Notes: a model not told the origin generated them from the letters alone. A stretch of DNA of 64,000 bases from Sphaerulina vaccinii (GCA_022570795.1 JAKUDP010000004.1:1550001-1614000); one strand, 5' to 3'. Shown: positions 44,675 to 55,499, counted from the first letter of the stretch. Translations and numbers: made by a program.

Positions 44675-45733
44675 ATGGCTCTGCAGCTTGATACCCAGGC
44701 CAATGGCATTGCCGGCGACAAGGCTCCTCCGTCTCGTCCTGATTCGGCCATTGACGTCCATGACGACTATGTTCTGACTCGCGATGCCGCTGCTTCTGCA
44801 CGCCTCAATCTATCACATTACATCTGGCAGTCTTCGTGAGTATACCAGAATAAAGGGTCTGACAAGTCCACTGACTGGCGGTCGACATCAACAGCTACGG
44901 CTACAACCTACATCCTCGCATTCAAGGTGCGGTTCAAGGCAAAGAGAACCTTCACATAGCAGACATTGGAACGGGCACTGGGTTGGTGTCTCTCGTCCTC
45001 GACACAACTAGAATCGACTACTGACAGCTCCCGCAGAATATGGCTGCTCGATATGGCTCAACAACTACCCGCTTCCACACAGCTTGACGGACTCGATATT
45101 TCCTTCGGCCAGATGCCACCTCGAGAGTGGCTACCCAGAAATGTCAATCTCCGCCTCGCCGACGTGTTCCGTCCACCAACCGAAGACTTGATTGAAAAGT
45201 ACGACGTGATCCACATCAGACACTTTGTCTGCGTAGTGAAAGAGAACGACCCAGCTCCACTACTAAGGAACCTCCTTCGGATGCTGAAACCCGGAGGTTG
45301 GCTCCAATGGGATGAATGGGATGTCCTCAACCGCCACTTCGTCAAAGCCTCCCCCTCGAACTCCCAATCCAGCATCGATCAGCTCGAAGAAGAATTCGCA
45401 GAAATGAGACGCTACACCCCACGACCTGAGTGGACAGCAAGACTCGACGAGTACTTCCTCATGCAGAACGTCCAACAAGTGGCAATGGAGAAGAGGCTGT
45501 CGAGTATTGGACATCTCCCGTTCATGCATGATCTGTCGCTTTTGGTGTTTCAAGAGCTTATTGATGGGGCTGAGTCAAAGGCTTTGATTGATGCTGATAA
45601 GGTTAGGTATCTGAGGGCGCTGCTGGGTGGAGCGACAAGGGAGAGTAGACAGGGCGCTGCGTGGAATTTGACGAGATGTATGGCTGTTGGACGAAAGGCT
45701 ATGAGTGAGAGTCAAGGTGCCTTTTTGATGTGA
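44675..45733 (+). CDS. SAM-dependent methyltransferase, LaeA/UMTA-like
   Basis: Three exons (44675-44835, 44895-44981, 45037-45733; introns of 59 and 55 bp) encode 314 aa. Motif I appears only after splicing, as ADIGTGTG followed by IWLLDMA. Further SAM-fold features are LDGLDISFGQMPP, VNLRLADVF, YDVIHIRHFVCVV and the post-motif LKPGGWLQWDEWD. The length and the N-terminal YVLTRDAAASARLNLSHYIW segment match the LaeA-like family common in fungal regulators and secondary-metabolite loci. The substrate is unknown. No biosynthetic core enzyme is nearby, so a cluster role is not supported here. Confidence 0.85.
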
Positions 45734-46353
45734 TGAAGAAGATTTGCTTCGATTCGAGAGAGAGACTTGTTTCGAGCGTTGGAGTTCGTTGTTTGAGATT
45801 GACCTTGAACAGCTTCCTGCACTACTGATCTTGTTGAATAGCTTCCTGTATTCAAGTTTCGAATAAGGCTGAAGCTGTGGAACCTGATGTCAAGGAATAC
45901 TTTACCAACTATCTGGTCAGCCTGCTACAAGTTCGCGACCGGAGTATAACCTTGCGATGGTGCAAATGTAACGAGCATCACACATTGGCTACGGAACAGT
46001 GAGCGCTAGCTGATGACTGTAGATCTTGCAATACAACCACAGCACAGATCACAGCCACGCATTGACCATCTTCACGCTGACACGCCAAGTCTTTTCTGTA
46101 TGAAGTGAACCTCGCGAAGACCTATTGAGTCTGATGAAGTCGAAATAAGGTGGTATTTAGTTTGCAGATATCATAAGGCTTGTAGGGTCTTCACCAGTGG
46201 CATTGATTGATTGTTTCGGTGTATATCTATCTGTCACATGCAGTCGATCCATCGCCCCTGCTTCCAGAGCTACGTCACGGTTTTGAGCTGTCATCTCTGG
46301 CCTTCTCCATCCTACCATCACCACCACCACCATGCTTCGGTGACCCCAACGGC
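45734..46353. other. Intergenic region, no gene seen
   Basis: 3' flank of the methyltransferase and 5' flank of seipin. The seipin frame is open upstream to 46207 without an ATG before 46354. Confidence 0.45.
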
Positions 46354-47670
46354 ATGGCGTCTCAACAGCGCCAGAAATACCTGGAAGACAACGAAGATGA
46401 ACAAGATACGCGACCTCAAGGCCTTATCGCCGCTCTCAGAACAGCTCTCCTCCGACCGATACGACCTTTCTTCTCATCTACAGCTCTCCGTGCCTATCTA
46501 ACCACCTTCCTCCTCTTTTCCGCGACGCTCACGCTGCTCGCGCTCGCGACAGCAGCCTATGTCCTCTTCTACTGGTCCTATATCCCACGCATAGGCTTTG
46601 AACGAACCATCCACCTCCAGTTCGACAATGTCTACAGACCACACGAACAGCTACACAGTAGAGTGATCGCGCCTACGAAAGAGCATCCTTATCCGTATGG
46701 AAGTGTCAATGTTTCTCCAGAACTGGTAGCAGGGCAAGGATATGATGTCGTTGTGGAGTTGGATATGCCGCGCACGAGAGACAATCGAGATGCTGGCAAT
46801 TTCATGTTGGAGGTGACGATGTATGCTGCAGATGAGAAGAGAAGCTCAAGCACGGACAGTATTCTCGACGCGGCGCGACTGGCTATGACACCTACGAGCG
46901 CGAGAGACGATTCGGGAACTGTTCTTGCGATCTCGAGAAGACCGACTATGGTGCCGTATAGAAGCTGGATAGTGGATTACATACACACTTCTAAGGCTCT
47001 ACCTTGGTACTTCTTCAATTTGAGAGAAGAGAAGGATAAGCTACGAGTACCCATCTTCGAGAAAGTGAGCTTTGGGAGAGGAAGAGCTGGATTGCCTGCT
47101 ACATTACATTTGGAAGTGCAAAGCACGCATCGGTTGCAGATTTATAGTGCTGTGGCGCACTTTCGGGCGAGATTTACAGGTCTCAGATGGATCATGTACA
47201 ATCACCGGATCATCTCTGCTGGAGTATTCATTGGCGCGTTTTGGTTCACGGAGCTGGTGTTCTTTGGTCTGGCTTGGGCTGTTGTGTCTTTCTATCTATC
47301 TGGATCGACGCAGAAAGGAGAGCCAAAGGCACAATTGGAAGACAGTGCTACGAAGATCAAGGCTGAAGATGAAGAGGAATCCAAGGCTGTGCTATCAGAC
47401 ACTGAGCGCACCTTCCCCACGCTGACCGGCCAAGCACCTCTGCGATACTCCTCGCCTACGAACGGCATCAAGCAAGAAGAAGACGACGAGGAAACCGCTC
47501 TTCCGCCTGTTACGCCTGCTGCTGAAGCCGATGATGAAGACGAGGATATGGACTTCTTCGACTCTGGCATTGGAACCTCTCTGGAATCGAGCAATCCAAG
47601 CAGAAGAGACAGTATACGACGAAGACGAGGACGGCTCAGTGATAGACCTGATGCAGATAAGGCGTACTAG
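46354..47670 (+). CDS. SEI1: Seipin
   Basis: Single exon, 438 aa from the ATG at 46354. There are two membrane helices, at about residues 47-73 (TTFLLFSATLTLLALATAAY) and about 286-315 (SAGVFIGAFWFTELVFFGLA). They flank a luminal domain with the family's opening SYIPRIGFERTIHLQFD, followed by YPYGSVNVSP, GYDVVVELDMPRTRDNRDAG and LEVTMYA. The C-terminal cytosolic tail is long, acidic and Glu/Asp/Ser-rich, ending basic (RRDSIRRRRGR). Seipin forms an ER ring that organises lipid droplet formation. The topology and luminal core are typical; the long acidic tail is usual for filamentous fungi. Confidence 0.9.
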   Translation: MASQQRQKYLEDNEDEQDTRPQGLIAALRTALLRPIRPFFSSTALRAYLTTFLLFSATLTLLALATAAYVLFYWSYIPRIGFERTIHLQFDNVYRPHEQLHSRVIAPTKEHPYPYGSVNVSPELVAGQGYDVVVELDMPRTRDNRDAGNFMLEVTMYAADEKRSSSTDSILDAARLAMTPTSARDDSGTVLAISRRPTMVPYRSWIVDYIHTSKALPWYFFNLREEKDKLRVPIFEKVSFGRGRAGLPATLHLEVQSTHRLQIYSAVAHFRARFTGLRWIMYNHRIISAGVFIGAFWFTELVFFGLAWAVVSFYLSGSTQKGEPKAQLEDSATKIKAEDEEESKAVLSDTERTFPTLTGQAPLRYSSPTNGIKQEEDDEETALPPVTPAAEADDEDEDMDFFDSGIGTSLESSNPSRRDSIRRRRGRLSDRPDADKAY

Positions 47671-48077
47671 GAGGCTTTTGAGTATATTTTCAACTATGAG
47701 GATAGAGGTCACATGCGGAGAGACAGTACGCGACTCTGGAATGCTGTGAGGACCAAGCCCGCGAAGGAGAATCTGCGTGCAAGTGGAGGCAATGCTGGAT
47801 ATTGAGAGACTTATCATATCCTAATTATGCGGTATGTTTCACACACTGAACTTCGCAATCCCCACTATCTCAGACCTATCAGCTCGTCTCACCCTAGTAC
47901 CTACCATGTCCCGCAAAGCTGCAAGGATTCTACCTGTTCTCCCTTGCTGTACATTGAGACAGTCTTTCGAGATCTCGGTGGTGTCTTCGCAAGGTGCCGC
48001 AGTCATATATGGTATGCTCCCCCGAGATCTCGTTCGTCGACACTCTGGATTAGCACGCGAACGAGAGAACTATCAAC
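47671..48077. other. Upstream flank of exonuclease copy A, part of tandem duplication
   Basis: From about 47829 the sequence is related to 49257-49539 upstream of copy B (shared blocks GCGGTATGTTTCA and CTGAACTTCGCA, then CTATCTCAG). Promoter or leader sequence was therefore duplicated with the gene. Confidence 0.6.
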
Positions 48078-49118
48078 ATGTCGATCAAAGTGAAGATTGT
48101 CTCCACTGTGGCAATGCTTGCCACTGTGATAGACGAGTTGAACACTCTACCAACCCGCCCACCTTCCATATTCATGGATTTGGAAGGTATCAAGCTTGGT
48201 CGCCATGGCTCAATATCGATACTCAGTCTGTACATACCACCGCTCAGTGCAGTCTATCTGGTCGACGTTCACGAGCTCGGTAATGATGCCTTCAGCACCA
48301 CGGGTACAATCCATCGAGAAGCATCACTCAAAAGCATCCTGGAACGTGCAGACCTCACCAAGGTCATATTTGACGTTCGCAATGACTCAGATGCTCTATT
48401 CAGCCACTATAATATATGCTTGCAAGCCGTTGCCGACCTTTAACTCGTGGAGCTTGCCCGGCGGAAAGGCTCGACTCAATGGCTTTCAGGGTTAGCCAAG
48501 TGCGTTGAGCATGATAGCGGTCTCCCCAGCTCAGGTTTAACGGAGTGGAAGGCTTACAAGGCTCAAGGCGCACGACTCTTCGCTCCAGAAAAGGGCGGTC
48601 GATATGAAGTGTTCAACGAGCGGCCAATGAAGGCGGAGATCACTCGATACTGTACATGTGACGTGATCATCATGAAGCGTCTCTACGACAACTACAGTAC
48701 CCAGCTGAATGACTTCTGGCGCAAGAAAGTCGATGCTGAGACCAAGGAGCGTATCAAGCAATCGCAGAGCGCGACGTATGACCCACAAGGCAAAGACAGA
48801 GCTCGAGGTCCTTGGGATCCAGAGTGCATCCAGGAAGAAATTGATCAAGAGAACGAAGCCATGTTGGAAGCATGGGATGACTTGAGAGTAGAAGAAATCG
48901 CAGCCGGAACGTATGTCCCAATCAACTTCGGTCAGGCAGCGTCAAGTCTTGCCCCAATGCTTGCAAAAGTGAGAGCTTCTAAGACACAAGATTACACTGC
49001 ACCGGCTGACCTCCCTGCGCTGCAGTCGCTCAATCTGGATGCGAAGTCGGAGGGTATCGGTGAGCCATCAGCCTATCGCGCTGAAGAGAAGAAGAAGAAG
49101 GTTAAGCAGCAAATGTAG
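48078..49118 (+). pseudogene. 3'-5' exonuclease-like gene, copy A, with an in-frame TAA
   Basis: The frame runs from the ATG at 48078 to TAG at 49118 with a single in-frame TAA at 48441-48443. Upstream, IFMDLEGIKLGRHGSISIL supplies the D-x-E motif of DEDD exonucleases. VIFDVRNDSDALFSHYNI is the second motif. After the stop, ELARRKGSTQWL, YCTCDVIIMKRLYDNY (third motif) and W-R-K-K-V follow in the same frame, with 224 further sense codons. The stop sits where family members have a Gln-like position (LQAVADL-stop-LVELARR), so CAA to TAA is the simplest origin. It may be a fresh nonsense mutation, a repeat-induced mutation, or a programmed read-through site. There is no signal peptide. Confidence 0.72.
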
Positions 49119-49539
49119 CCCATCATCGTATCGATCTGACCACGATGAAAACATGGGAGTGGTATGCTCTTTTCAGACCTGTTGTCAACCGCGTATCAGC
49201 AGCTCGCTTGTACACTTCGCCAGGCTGTGTTCGAACGACTACGATGCACTCAGTGTGCGGTATGTTTCATCTTATGAGACATACCTTCTAATGCTCTGAA
49301 CTTCGCAGCCCTCGCTATCTCAGGCGTATCATCTTGCCTGATGAACCCCGGTAGCTAACACGTCACGCAAAGCTACATGGGTGTTGCGTTTCAGTCCCTT
49401 GTGGTACATTGGGACAATCGCTCGAGTACTTGGTGGCATGTGCGCGAGGTGCTGCCACACATGGCAAGCAGTTCCAATACCTTCTCAGCCATCTCTTGTG
49501 CATCGTTCTTCAAGGACGAGTCTTTCGCCCAGCGTCAAA

Positions 49540-50439
49540 ATGACGATCGACCTGAGATTGGGGGACACCGCTGCAGAGGTCGATACTATCCTCGCCCTTC
49601 TTCAGTCCTTACTCAAATTCACGCCTTCCATGGCCATGGAATTGGATGCGTTCAAGATCGGCCAAGATGGGAAGGTATGCTTGCTTGGCTTCTACGCGGC
49701 ATGACTCAACATAGTCTACCTAATAGATGTCCATGAGCTCGAGGATTGTTCCTACAGTGCCATCGTGGCCACGTTTGAGCAATGTGGAATTCACCCGCAC
49801 AACGTCATCAATCTTCAAAGTGAACTCATGAAGTTCGCATACCGCAGACTCTCGGCATCCGGGCTTCACGCTGGATCTCTCGAACCTCATGGTCTTGCGG
49901 CTGCAGAGGCCACGCAATGGAGGACGCGACAAATCAGAGGTCCTCGGCTCCCTGCTCGTAGGAAGAGTGGTCTCTGTCGATTCTTCACTTCAACCGAAAC
50001 GGATAAGGAGTTCTTTCGAGGCTATCATCTAAGTTGCACCATTAAGGCCTGCCTGTATGATATGTATACCGTCAAGATGATCGACTGCCGGCGCTGGAAA
50101 GGCCTGGATGAGACGATGATACACGTACCACAACCCGAATACCAGGATCAGTGGCCTCGGGATTTTGTCTACTCCCAAGACAGCGATGAGGACGATAACA
50201 TGTCTGATACGACTCATGACTTGAGGAATGGAGACATCGTGGCGCGAGATCTGTACTCTAACAATTGGGTCATGAGTGTGAACGTGGAACATGTGCCAGT
50301 GAATGCTGAGGAGGCGAGAAAAGCTACATATACGCGTGACACTCCGTTGGGCTGTGCAATAGAACTTGGCAGGGAATGGATGCTTCCTGATGCACTTCTT
50401 GAAGTAGTTCGCCGTATATATGGACCCACAGTGGAGTGA
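49540..50439 (+). pseudogene. 3'-5' exonuclease-like gene, copy B, with an in-frame TGA
   Basis: A diverged tandem copy of the preceding gene. The ATG at 49540 aligns with copy A's ATG. It has an in-frame TGA at 49702-49704 and then 244 sense codons to the stop at 50439. Aligning around the TGA (A: HGSISILSLYIPPLSAVYL; B: DGKVCLLGFYAA-stop-LNIVYL) shows equal lengths, so the TGA is a replaced sense codon and no intron is needed. The D-x-E motif has changed to M-E-L-D-A, and the second motif has lost its D-x-x-x-D pattern. Copy B is unlikely to be an active nuclease even if read through. The tail is acidic (QDSDEDDN). Confidence 0.62.
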
Positions 50440-50631
50440 AGCTGATTTTGAGGTTGGACGACGGTTGTTGATGATTCATGAACTGTATTTTCGTCTCATT
50501 TCATCGTCTACATTATTCTGTAGTCCTGTATCAATAGCCTCTGTGAGCCTTCGCACTGTCCACAGTACTCTTGAGACAATCACCAAGAGGTCTGTATGTA
50601 AGTCCCAGATACTTCTTCGGGTAACCGTACT

Positions 50632-51350
50632 CTAGACCAGGAATGCCATTCCAAACATCATAACAGCTGCCCCAGCGAGCGCATTCAACACAAACGGTCT
50701 ACTCTGCCTAGCATCTCCTGACACCACCCACATGCCCGCAAGTCTACATTGAGGTCCAGTGCCTATGCTATAGGTCGAATTGTGTCCGTAGGTGTCGCTG
50801 AAAGTCGAACTTCGATCGAATATGGCAGGACTGATGGAGATAGAACGGATTCTAGTCAGGTCCTGAGAACATTTCCCATCTGTCTCTGCACAGTCCAATC
50901 AAAGGGAACCACTGGGTCTCCTTGGTTGTTCGGCGGACTTGCTTTTACGCAGTTGAAGCCGTCGTATATCACGAAATGTGTAGCTCCAAATACGCCATGC
51001 GTCGCGTTGCGTTGCTGTTTGTAGAAGATCTGGCCATAGTTGACTGTGGGATTGTAATGTTCAGTTCCATAGAAGGCGAAGCCGTCGAGATCAGCAGGAT
51101 CATATAGTGATACGTGACTTCCATTGAGGCCAATTGCATCGAAGGTGGGCTTATTGGCGAGGTTCAGGCAGATCTGGTGAGAAGGTACTGCTTGAGCGTG
51201 AACTGTGAAAGCGTTCCCATCTCCGTCAGTGCCTTGACCACAAGAGCGTGCGCCGGCTGTTGAGAGGGTGACGTTCAAGTCTGCGGATTGGGTTTGAGCT
51301 TGACATAAGCTTGCGAGGCATATAGCCGTGATGATGTTGTTCGTTCGCAT
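50632..51350 (-). CDS. Secreted protein, GPI-type C-terminus
   Basis: The ATG at 51350-51348 starts MRTNNIITAICLASLCQAQT, a clear signal peptide. The mature part has Cys residues and sequons (SCGQGTDGDGNAF, ICLNLANKP, THGVFGATHFVIYDGFNC). The first frame ends at 50856, but a second frame continues with TDGKCSQDLTRIRSISISP and ends in a hydrophobic tail (NALAGAAVMMFGMAFLV) typical of GPI attachment. A 65-bp intron (50948-50884, GTAAAA...GCAGAG) joins the frames in phase and gives 217 aa. The weak donor makes a one-base frameshift near 50895 an alternative. Probably a cell-surface protein; no known family. Confidence 0.58.
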
Positions 51351-52749
51351 GCCTGCAATTAGAGTAGCTTGTCACAAGTTGGGCTGTTCTTATGTGATCA
51401 AAGCTGAACAAGGAGCTGCCGTACTTTGCGATTCGTGACACGTTCGTTATGTATGCCTTGCTTTTGCTTTTGCTTTTGCTCATGATCTGCCCTCAGGCCA
51501 AACTGTCGTAGGATTGCCTAGAAAATATTTGGTGATCCTTTGTGGCATGTCCGATGCACTGCCTATGTCGATCGTGTAAAGCGCAGGTGAAGCTCAGCTG
51601 AGTTGTCCATCACGGGATGCACTGCCAACCTTGTTCAGGAAGGTATTTAGATTGATGGCCATCGCGAGAGGATGGTGTCCAGTGTAAGAAGCAGAAAGAG
51701 GTGTCGCAAGATCCAATGTTGAGGAAGGAACTTGCATTCCACGTGAATAGTCATCTTGTGCCAGGATCTCATAGAGCGACATTTTCGAAATATCATTGAC
51801 TCGAACCTTTCGAGATTGAGAGCTGAATCCTTCGTCGGTTGACGCACATACTTCCAGATATTGATCTATTGACCATTGGCATAGAATCACCTATCTGGAA
51901 CTCCAGTATGGGAATCCCAGTGGTTTCGGGTAACCCTAAGCGTTCACTGCTTTCAAGGATGAAGGCACTGAGGTTGTGCTGTTCCCGACATGGTGATGCA
52001 CCATTCTCACTTGGTCTGCCAGCAGAGTCAAAGTAACTCGACTCTTCGTGCAAGCAATTAACAGCTGTACTCTTCTTCGTTGATCTGAGTACCGTCACAT
52101 GGCAATATGGAAGTTCTTGATTCGCCGCTCTCGTTTTCTCGAATCTCCCCGCACCGCCACAACCTGTGGCGGTTCGAGCTCCAGCTGTCAAGATTTTAGC
52201 CTCTGACATGTGAAGGAGATGGTACCATCATTGTGATTATTGTAGACGTCTGTCGAGGTTCTTCGAGCTTGCCAGAGATATCGCTGAGTCGATACTAACG
52301 TTCAAAAATGATGATGAACCATCACGTCGGATCTCGATTGCTCTTTTGGAAACGAATCGACCTCTTCTCTGGTGTATCTGTAGACGCGGTAGCTTGTATG
52401 GCAGATCGCAGCACAGGAGTCGTTCTCTTCTGTCAACACAAAGTCTCGACGCGTCTGGCTCATCAGCTCGCGAAACCGTCACTGTGGACACGTTAACCAA
52501 AGATGAATGCAGTCATTGTTCATGTGAACAAGGATTGTTGTGGTAGAAGTGGCGCACGGCGCAAAAATCACGTCGCGACAGCAGGAACGAACGTCATCGG
52601 CCGTCAACAGGAAAGTGCCAGATCTGCCTGCCACCCATAAACAAAGCTTCACTCTCTCCTCTTCCCCAACATCAAACACTCTCAAAAACGACAGAATCAT
52701 CAACAGAAACCTCTCGATCAACCAGAATACCTGGGACAACACCGCAGAT
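51351..52749. other. Region with uncertain coding frames
   Basis: Two overlapping minus-strand frames, 52209-51793 and 51890-51594, each look partly coding (the second has ILAQDDYSRGMQVPSS). I could not find a junction that joins them in phase, so a decayed or mis-assembled gene is possible. A GCTTTT repeat (3.5 units) lies at 51460-51480. The last 250 bp are the Ish1 leader. Confidence 0.35.
51460..51480. repeat. GCTTTT microsatellite, 3.5 units
   Basis: Three full GCTTTT units plus GCT, just upstream of the minus-strand secreted-protein gene (its start is at 51350). A simple slippage-prone repeat. Confidence 0.7.
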
Positions 52750-54270
52750 ATGAGATTCTCCTTGGCTGTGGCCGCACTCGCGACTACTGTCGCTGCCGAC
52801 GGATGGTTTGGCAAGGCCGGTATGTTTCACTTTTACTTCATCCGCAGAGCATGTCTGCACTCGAGACTTGTCTCTGTTCAGAAATAGCATGCTTTGCAGC
52901 TTTCGAGCGACAAGCATGTTGGCACTTCCGACCTCTGCTCCTTCTTCATCACCAATGGCATAGCTCCAGTCTGACTAACTGAAGGTCGCGTAGCATACAA
53001 CAAGTGGCACGAGACGGAGCTCGAGAGATGGCTGTCTGACCACAACGTCCCATACCCAACTCCAGCCGACCGCAAGGATCTGGAGAACCTAGTCAAGGAC
53101 AACTGGGACAACTACGCTGTCAAGCCATACAACTCATGGGACACCAACCAGCTCCAGAACTACATCTCATCAAAGGGACAAGAGGTCAAGAAGGGCACTG
53201 AGAAGAACAAAGACAGCCTGATCGCTCAGGTCCAGCATCTCTGGCACGAGACCGCCGACCAGACGAACGAGGCCTATGGCTCCATTCAGAGCTGGATCTT
53301 CGATACGTAAGTTATGCGCAGTCTCCTCTCAGTCGAAGCTCTACTAACACTTCACAGCTGGACTGAGTCTCAGCTCAAGTCTTGGTTGGACTACCACAAG
53401 ATTCCAAACCCATCTCCACGCACCCGCGACTCCCTCCTGTCCACCGCCCGCGCCAACTACGCCAAGGTCGCTGAGAAGGCTGGTGAGACTGCCGCATACC
53501 CAGGCAACTGGCTCTACTCGCAATGGTCCGACTCCGACTTGAAGGCCTGGTGCGACGAGCGTGGTGTTCCAGTTCCTCAGCCAGGCAACCGCGACAAGCT
53601 CATCGCTACCCTTCGCCGCAACTCTAAGATCGCTGCCGACAAGGCTGCTCAACAGTACGCCTCTGCCTCCAAGTCTGCTGCCGGTGCCACTCAGTCTCTC
53701 GGTGACGCACTCCTCAACAGCTGGAGCGACAGCGAGATCAAGGCCTGGGCCGACCGCAACGGCATCAAGGTTCCTCAAGGTAGCAAGCGCAACGAGCTCA
53801 TCGCTCTCGCGCGCAAGCACTCCGCCTCGCTCACTGGCAACAATGCTAAGGACTCTGCCGCTTCAGCTTACGGTGCCGCCACCTCGAGCGCCGGCAACTA
53901 CTACGCTGAAGCCACCAAGGGTGCTTACAGCCAGTTCCAGTACTACTACGATGTCATCGCCAACAACCTTGGCTTTGCTTCCGAGGAGGCTAAGAAGAGC
54001 CTGAGCTCTGCTTCGTCTGTCGCCAGCGCATCTGCCAGCTCTGCCTCTTCCGTTGCCAGCGTCTCTGCCAGCTCCCTGTCTTCCAGTGTGTCCAAGGCTG
54101 CCCCATCTTCAGCATCCTCGCTCTCAGCTTCTGCTTCGAGCGCCAGCTCTGTCGCAAGCGTTTCCGCGTCTAAGAGTGCGTCTTCTGCCAGCGTCAAGGC
54201 TAGCAAGAGTGCATCGAGCGCTAGCGTCGCCGCCAGCAAGAGCGCTGCCAGCGTCAAGGCCGAGTTGTAG
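52750..54270 (+). CDS. ISH1: Ish1-like stress-responsive nuclear envelope protein
   Basis: Three exons (52750-52819, 52985-53306, 53358-54270; introns of 165 and 51 bp) encode 434 aa. A signal peptide (MRFSLAVAALATTVAADGWF) precedes repeated Ish1 modules of the form W-(S/T)-x-S-(D/Q)-L-K-(A/S)-W-x-x-x-x-x-(I/V)-P: WHETELERWLSDHNVPYP, WDTNQLQNYISSKG, WTESQLKSWLDYHKIPNP, WSDSDLKAWCDERGVPVP, WSDSEIKAWADRNGIKVP. The end is Ser/Ala/Val-rich and low complexity. Fission yeast Ish1 and the Msc1 proteins share these modules and act at the nuclear envelope/ER under stress. The first intron is long for this window. Confidence 0.88.
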
Positions 54271-54689
54271 AGAAGACAACAGGGACTAGGAAGAGAAGAT
54301 GATGATCTGCTTGCAACAGGCGAGAGAAAGAAGAATGAACAATTTGCTTCTGCCAGAGTGGGAAGCATCACGACTTGCTTTCGCGTTCGAATGACCCAGT
54401 AGCGGGCGCGAAAGAATGGATGACGAAAAGCGATGACGACCGATTGTAACACTAGTAATACCCAGATGGTACGGCGTAGTGTAGCTGCTTGTAATGAGCA
54501 TTCCTCAGAAGCTTTCTCTCAACCTCTCTATCAAGGTCACGATGATATGTTCGAAGTATTTCCAAATATGCCCTTAGAGCTACTATACAGTTCTCTATCA
54601 CGGCCGTGTCATATCGAAGTCGTTTACCCATGCAATGCAAGCCCATACGCCTCGCTAAAGTACCAGAACCTCAAATGTAGTGGTGGCAT
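54271..54689. other. Convergent intergenic region
   Basis: 3' flanks of the Ish1-like gene and UBC6. No feature recognised. Confidence 0.45.
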
Positions 54690-55499
54690 CTACAACTCCT
54701 TCTGATCCTTCAGTAGTCTCGCAGCCATCACGTACGCGAAGAGCACTCCACCTATAATCCAGTACTTATTCCTCGCGAACCAGTTCTTGGGCACTTCCTC
54801 AGCTTTCTTTGCGAGCTTCGCCGCCTCTTTCTGCTTCTTCTGCACTTCCATCTCTGTCGGCTCTGATATACCAGCAACGACCCTTCTCCCCGTCTGTGGC
54901 TCAACACCTTCCTTCTCCATCCATTTCCAATTCTCCTCGTCGATTTCCTCCCACATTTCTCTGAATCTCTTTCCTCCATCGCCGGCTTTTATCGCTCCGA
55001 AGCCTGTTCTCTGATGTGCTGGCTTCTCCTTGCCGTCCAACGTTCTCGTAGTGCTACCGCCGCCCGTACTATTCCACCAGCGAGTTTGTTGGGCTAGAGC
55101 TTTTCGTTCTTGTTCTGTTCCTCGTATGGAGCCTGTGGTCATCTCTTCACTCGTCATAAAGCTCAAGACGCCTAACAGGATCGTGGAAACTTCCCAGGCT
55201 GGGTTGAATGACTTTGGGTGGAAATCTGAGATACTGAGACATAGCCGTTCACTACACTTGAATCTTCCTGACGGGGTGTGCATTCTTATAGCTGGTGGAG
55301 CGAAAGGATATTCGGAAGGAAAGGTGAGAGTTCCCCAGTATTGTCCATTGTGGTAGGGAGTGTTGGGTGGTCCGGTGAGAATGTAGTGCCATTCTAGGAT
55401 GTTGGATTCGGAGGGGCGGGCTGTGATGTATTCGACGGGGGACTTTTGAAGGTTGGCGTATTCTTTTGTTAGGCGCTTGTGCGCGGATTTGGTGGCCAT
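54690..55499 (-). CDS. UBC6: Tail-anchored ubiquitin-conjugating enzyme E2 (Ubc6/UBE2J type)
   Basis: Single exon, 269 aa, ATG at 55499-55497. The E2 fold is complete at residues 5-150: KRLTKEYANLQKSP, EWHYILTGPPNTPYHNGQYW, FPSEYPFAPPAIRM, and the active Cys at residue 87 in RLCLSISDFHP. As in yeast Ubc6, the usual H-P-N segment is altered (FHPKSFNPAW). A charged, coiled C-terminal region follows, then a single membrane helix (NKYWIIGGVLFAYVMAARLL) near the end, typical of an ER tail anchor. Ubc6 works in ER-associated degradation. Confidence 0.93.
   Translation of the reverse strand: MATKSAHKRLTKEYANLQKSPVEYITARPSESNILEWHYILTGPPNTPYHNGQYWGTLTFPSEYPFAPPAIRMHTPSGRFKCSERLCLSISDFHPKSFNPAWEVSTILLGVLSFMTSEEMTTGSIRGTEQERKALAQQTRWWNSTGGGSTTRTLDGKEKPAHQRTGFGAIKAGDGGKRFREMWEEIDEENWKWMEKEGVEPQTGRRVVAGISEPTEMEVQKKQKEAAKLAKKAEEVPKNWFARNKYWIIGGVLFAYVMAARLLKDQKEL

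Larger units (their letters stand above)
47829..50440. repeat. Tandem segmental duplication, two diverged copies
   Basis: Copy A spans about 47829-49118 and copy B about 49257-50440, offset 1428 bp at the left end. Alignable blocks include the upstream flank and the protein segment ending VYLVDVHEL (A) and VYLIDVHEL (B), colinear without gaps there. Divergence rises toward the 3' end. Confidence 0.7.

Noticed and set aside
46207..46353. Upstream extension of the seipin frame
   Set aside because: There is no ATG in this extension. The ATG at 46354 gives a normal seipin N-terminus.
49675..49714. Possible 40-bp intron removing the TGA in exonuclease copy B
   Set aside because: Removing it breaks the frame, and copy A is colinear there without a gap, so the TGA is better read as a nonsense codon.
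53344..53820. Minus-strand frame of 158 codons
   Set aside because: Antisense to the Ish1 modules, which are recognisable on the plus strand.
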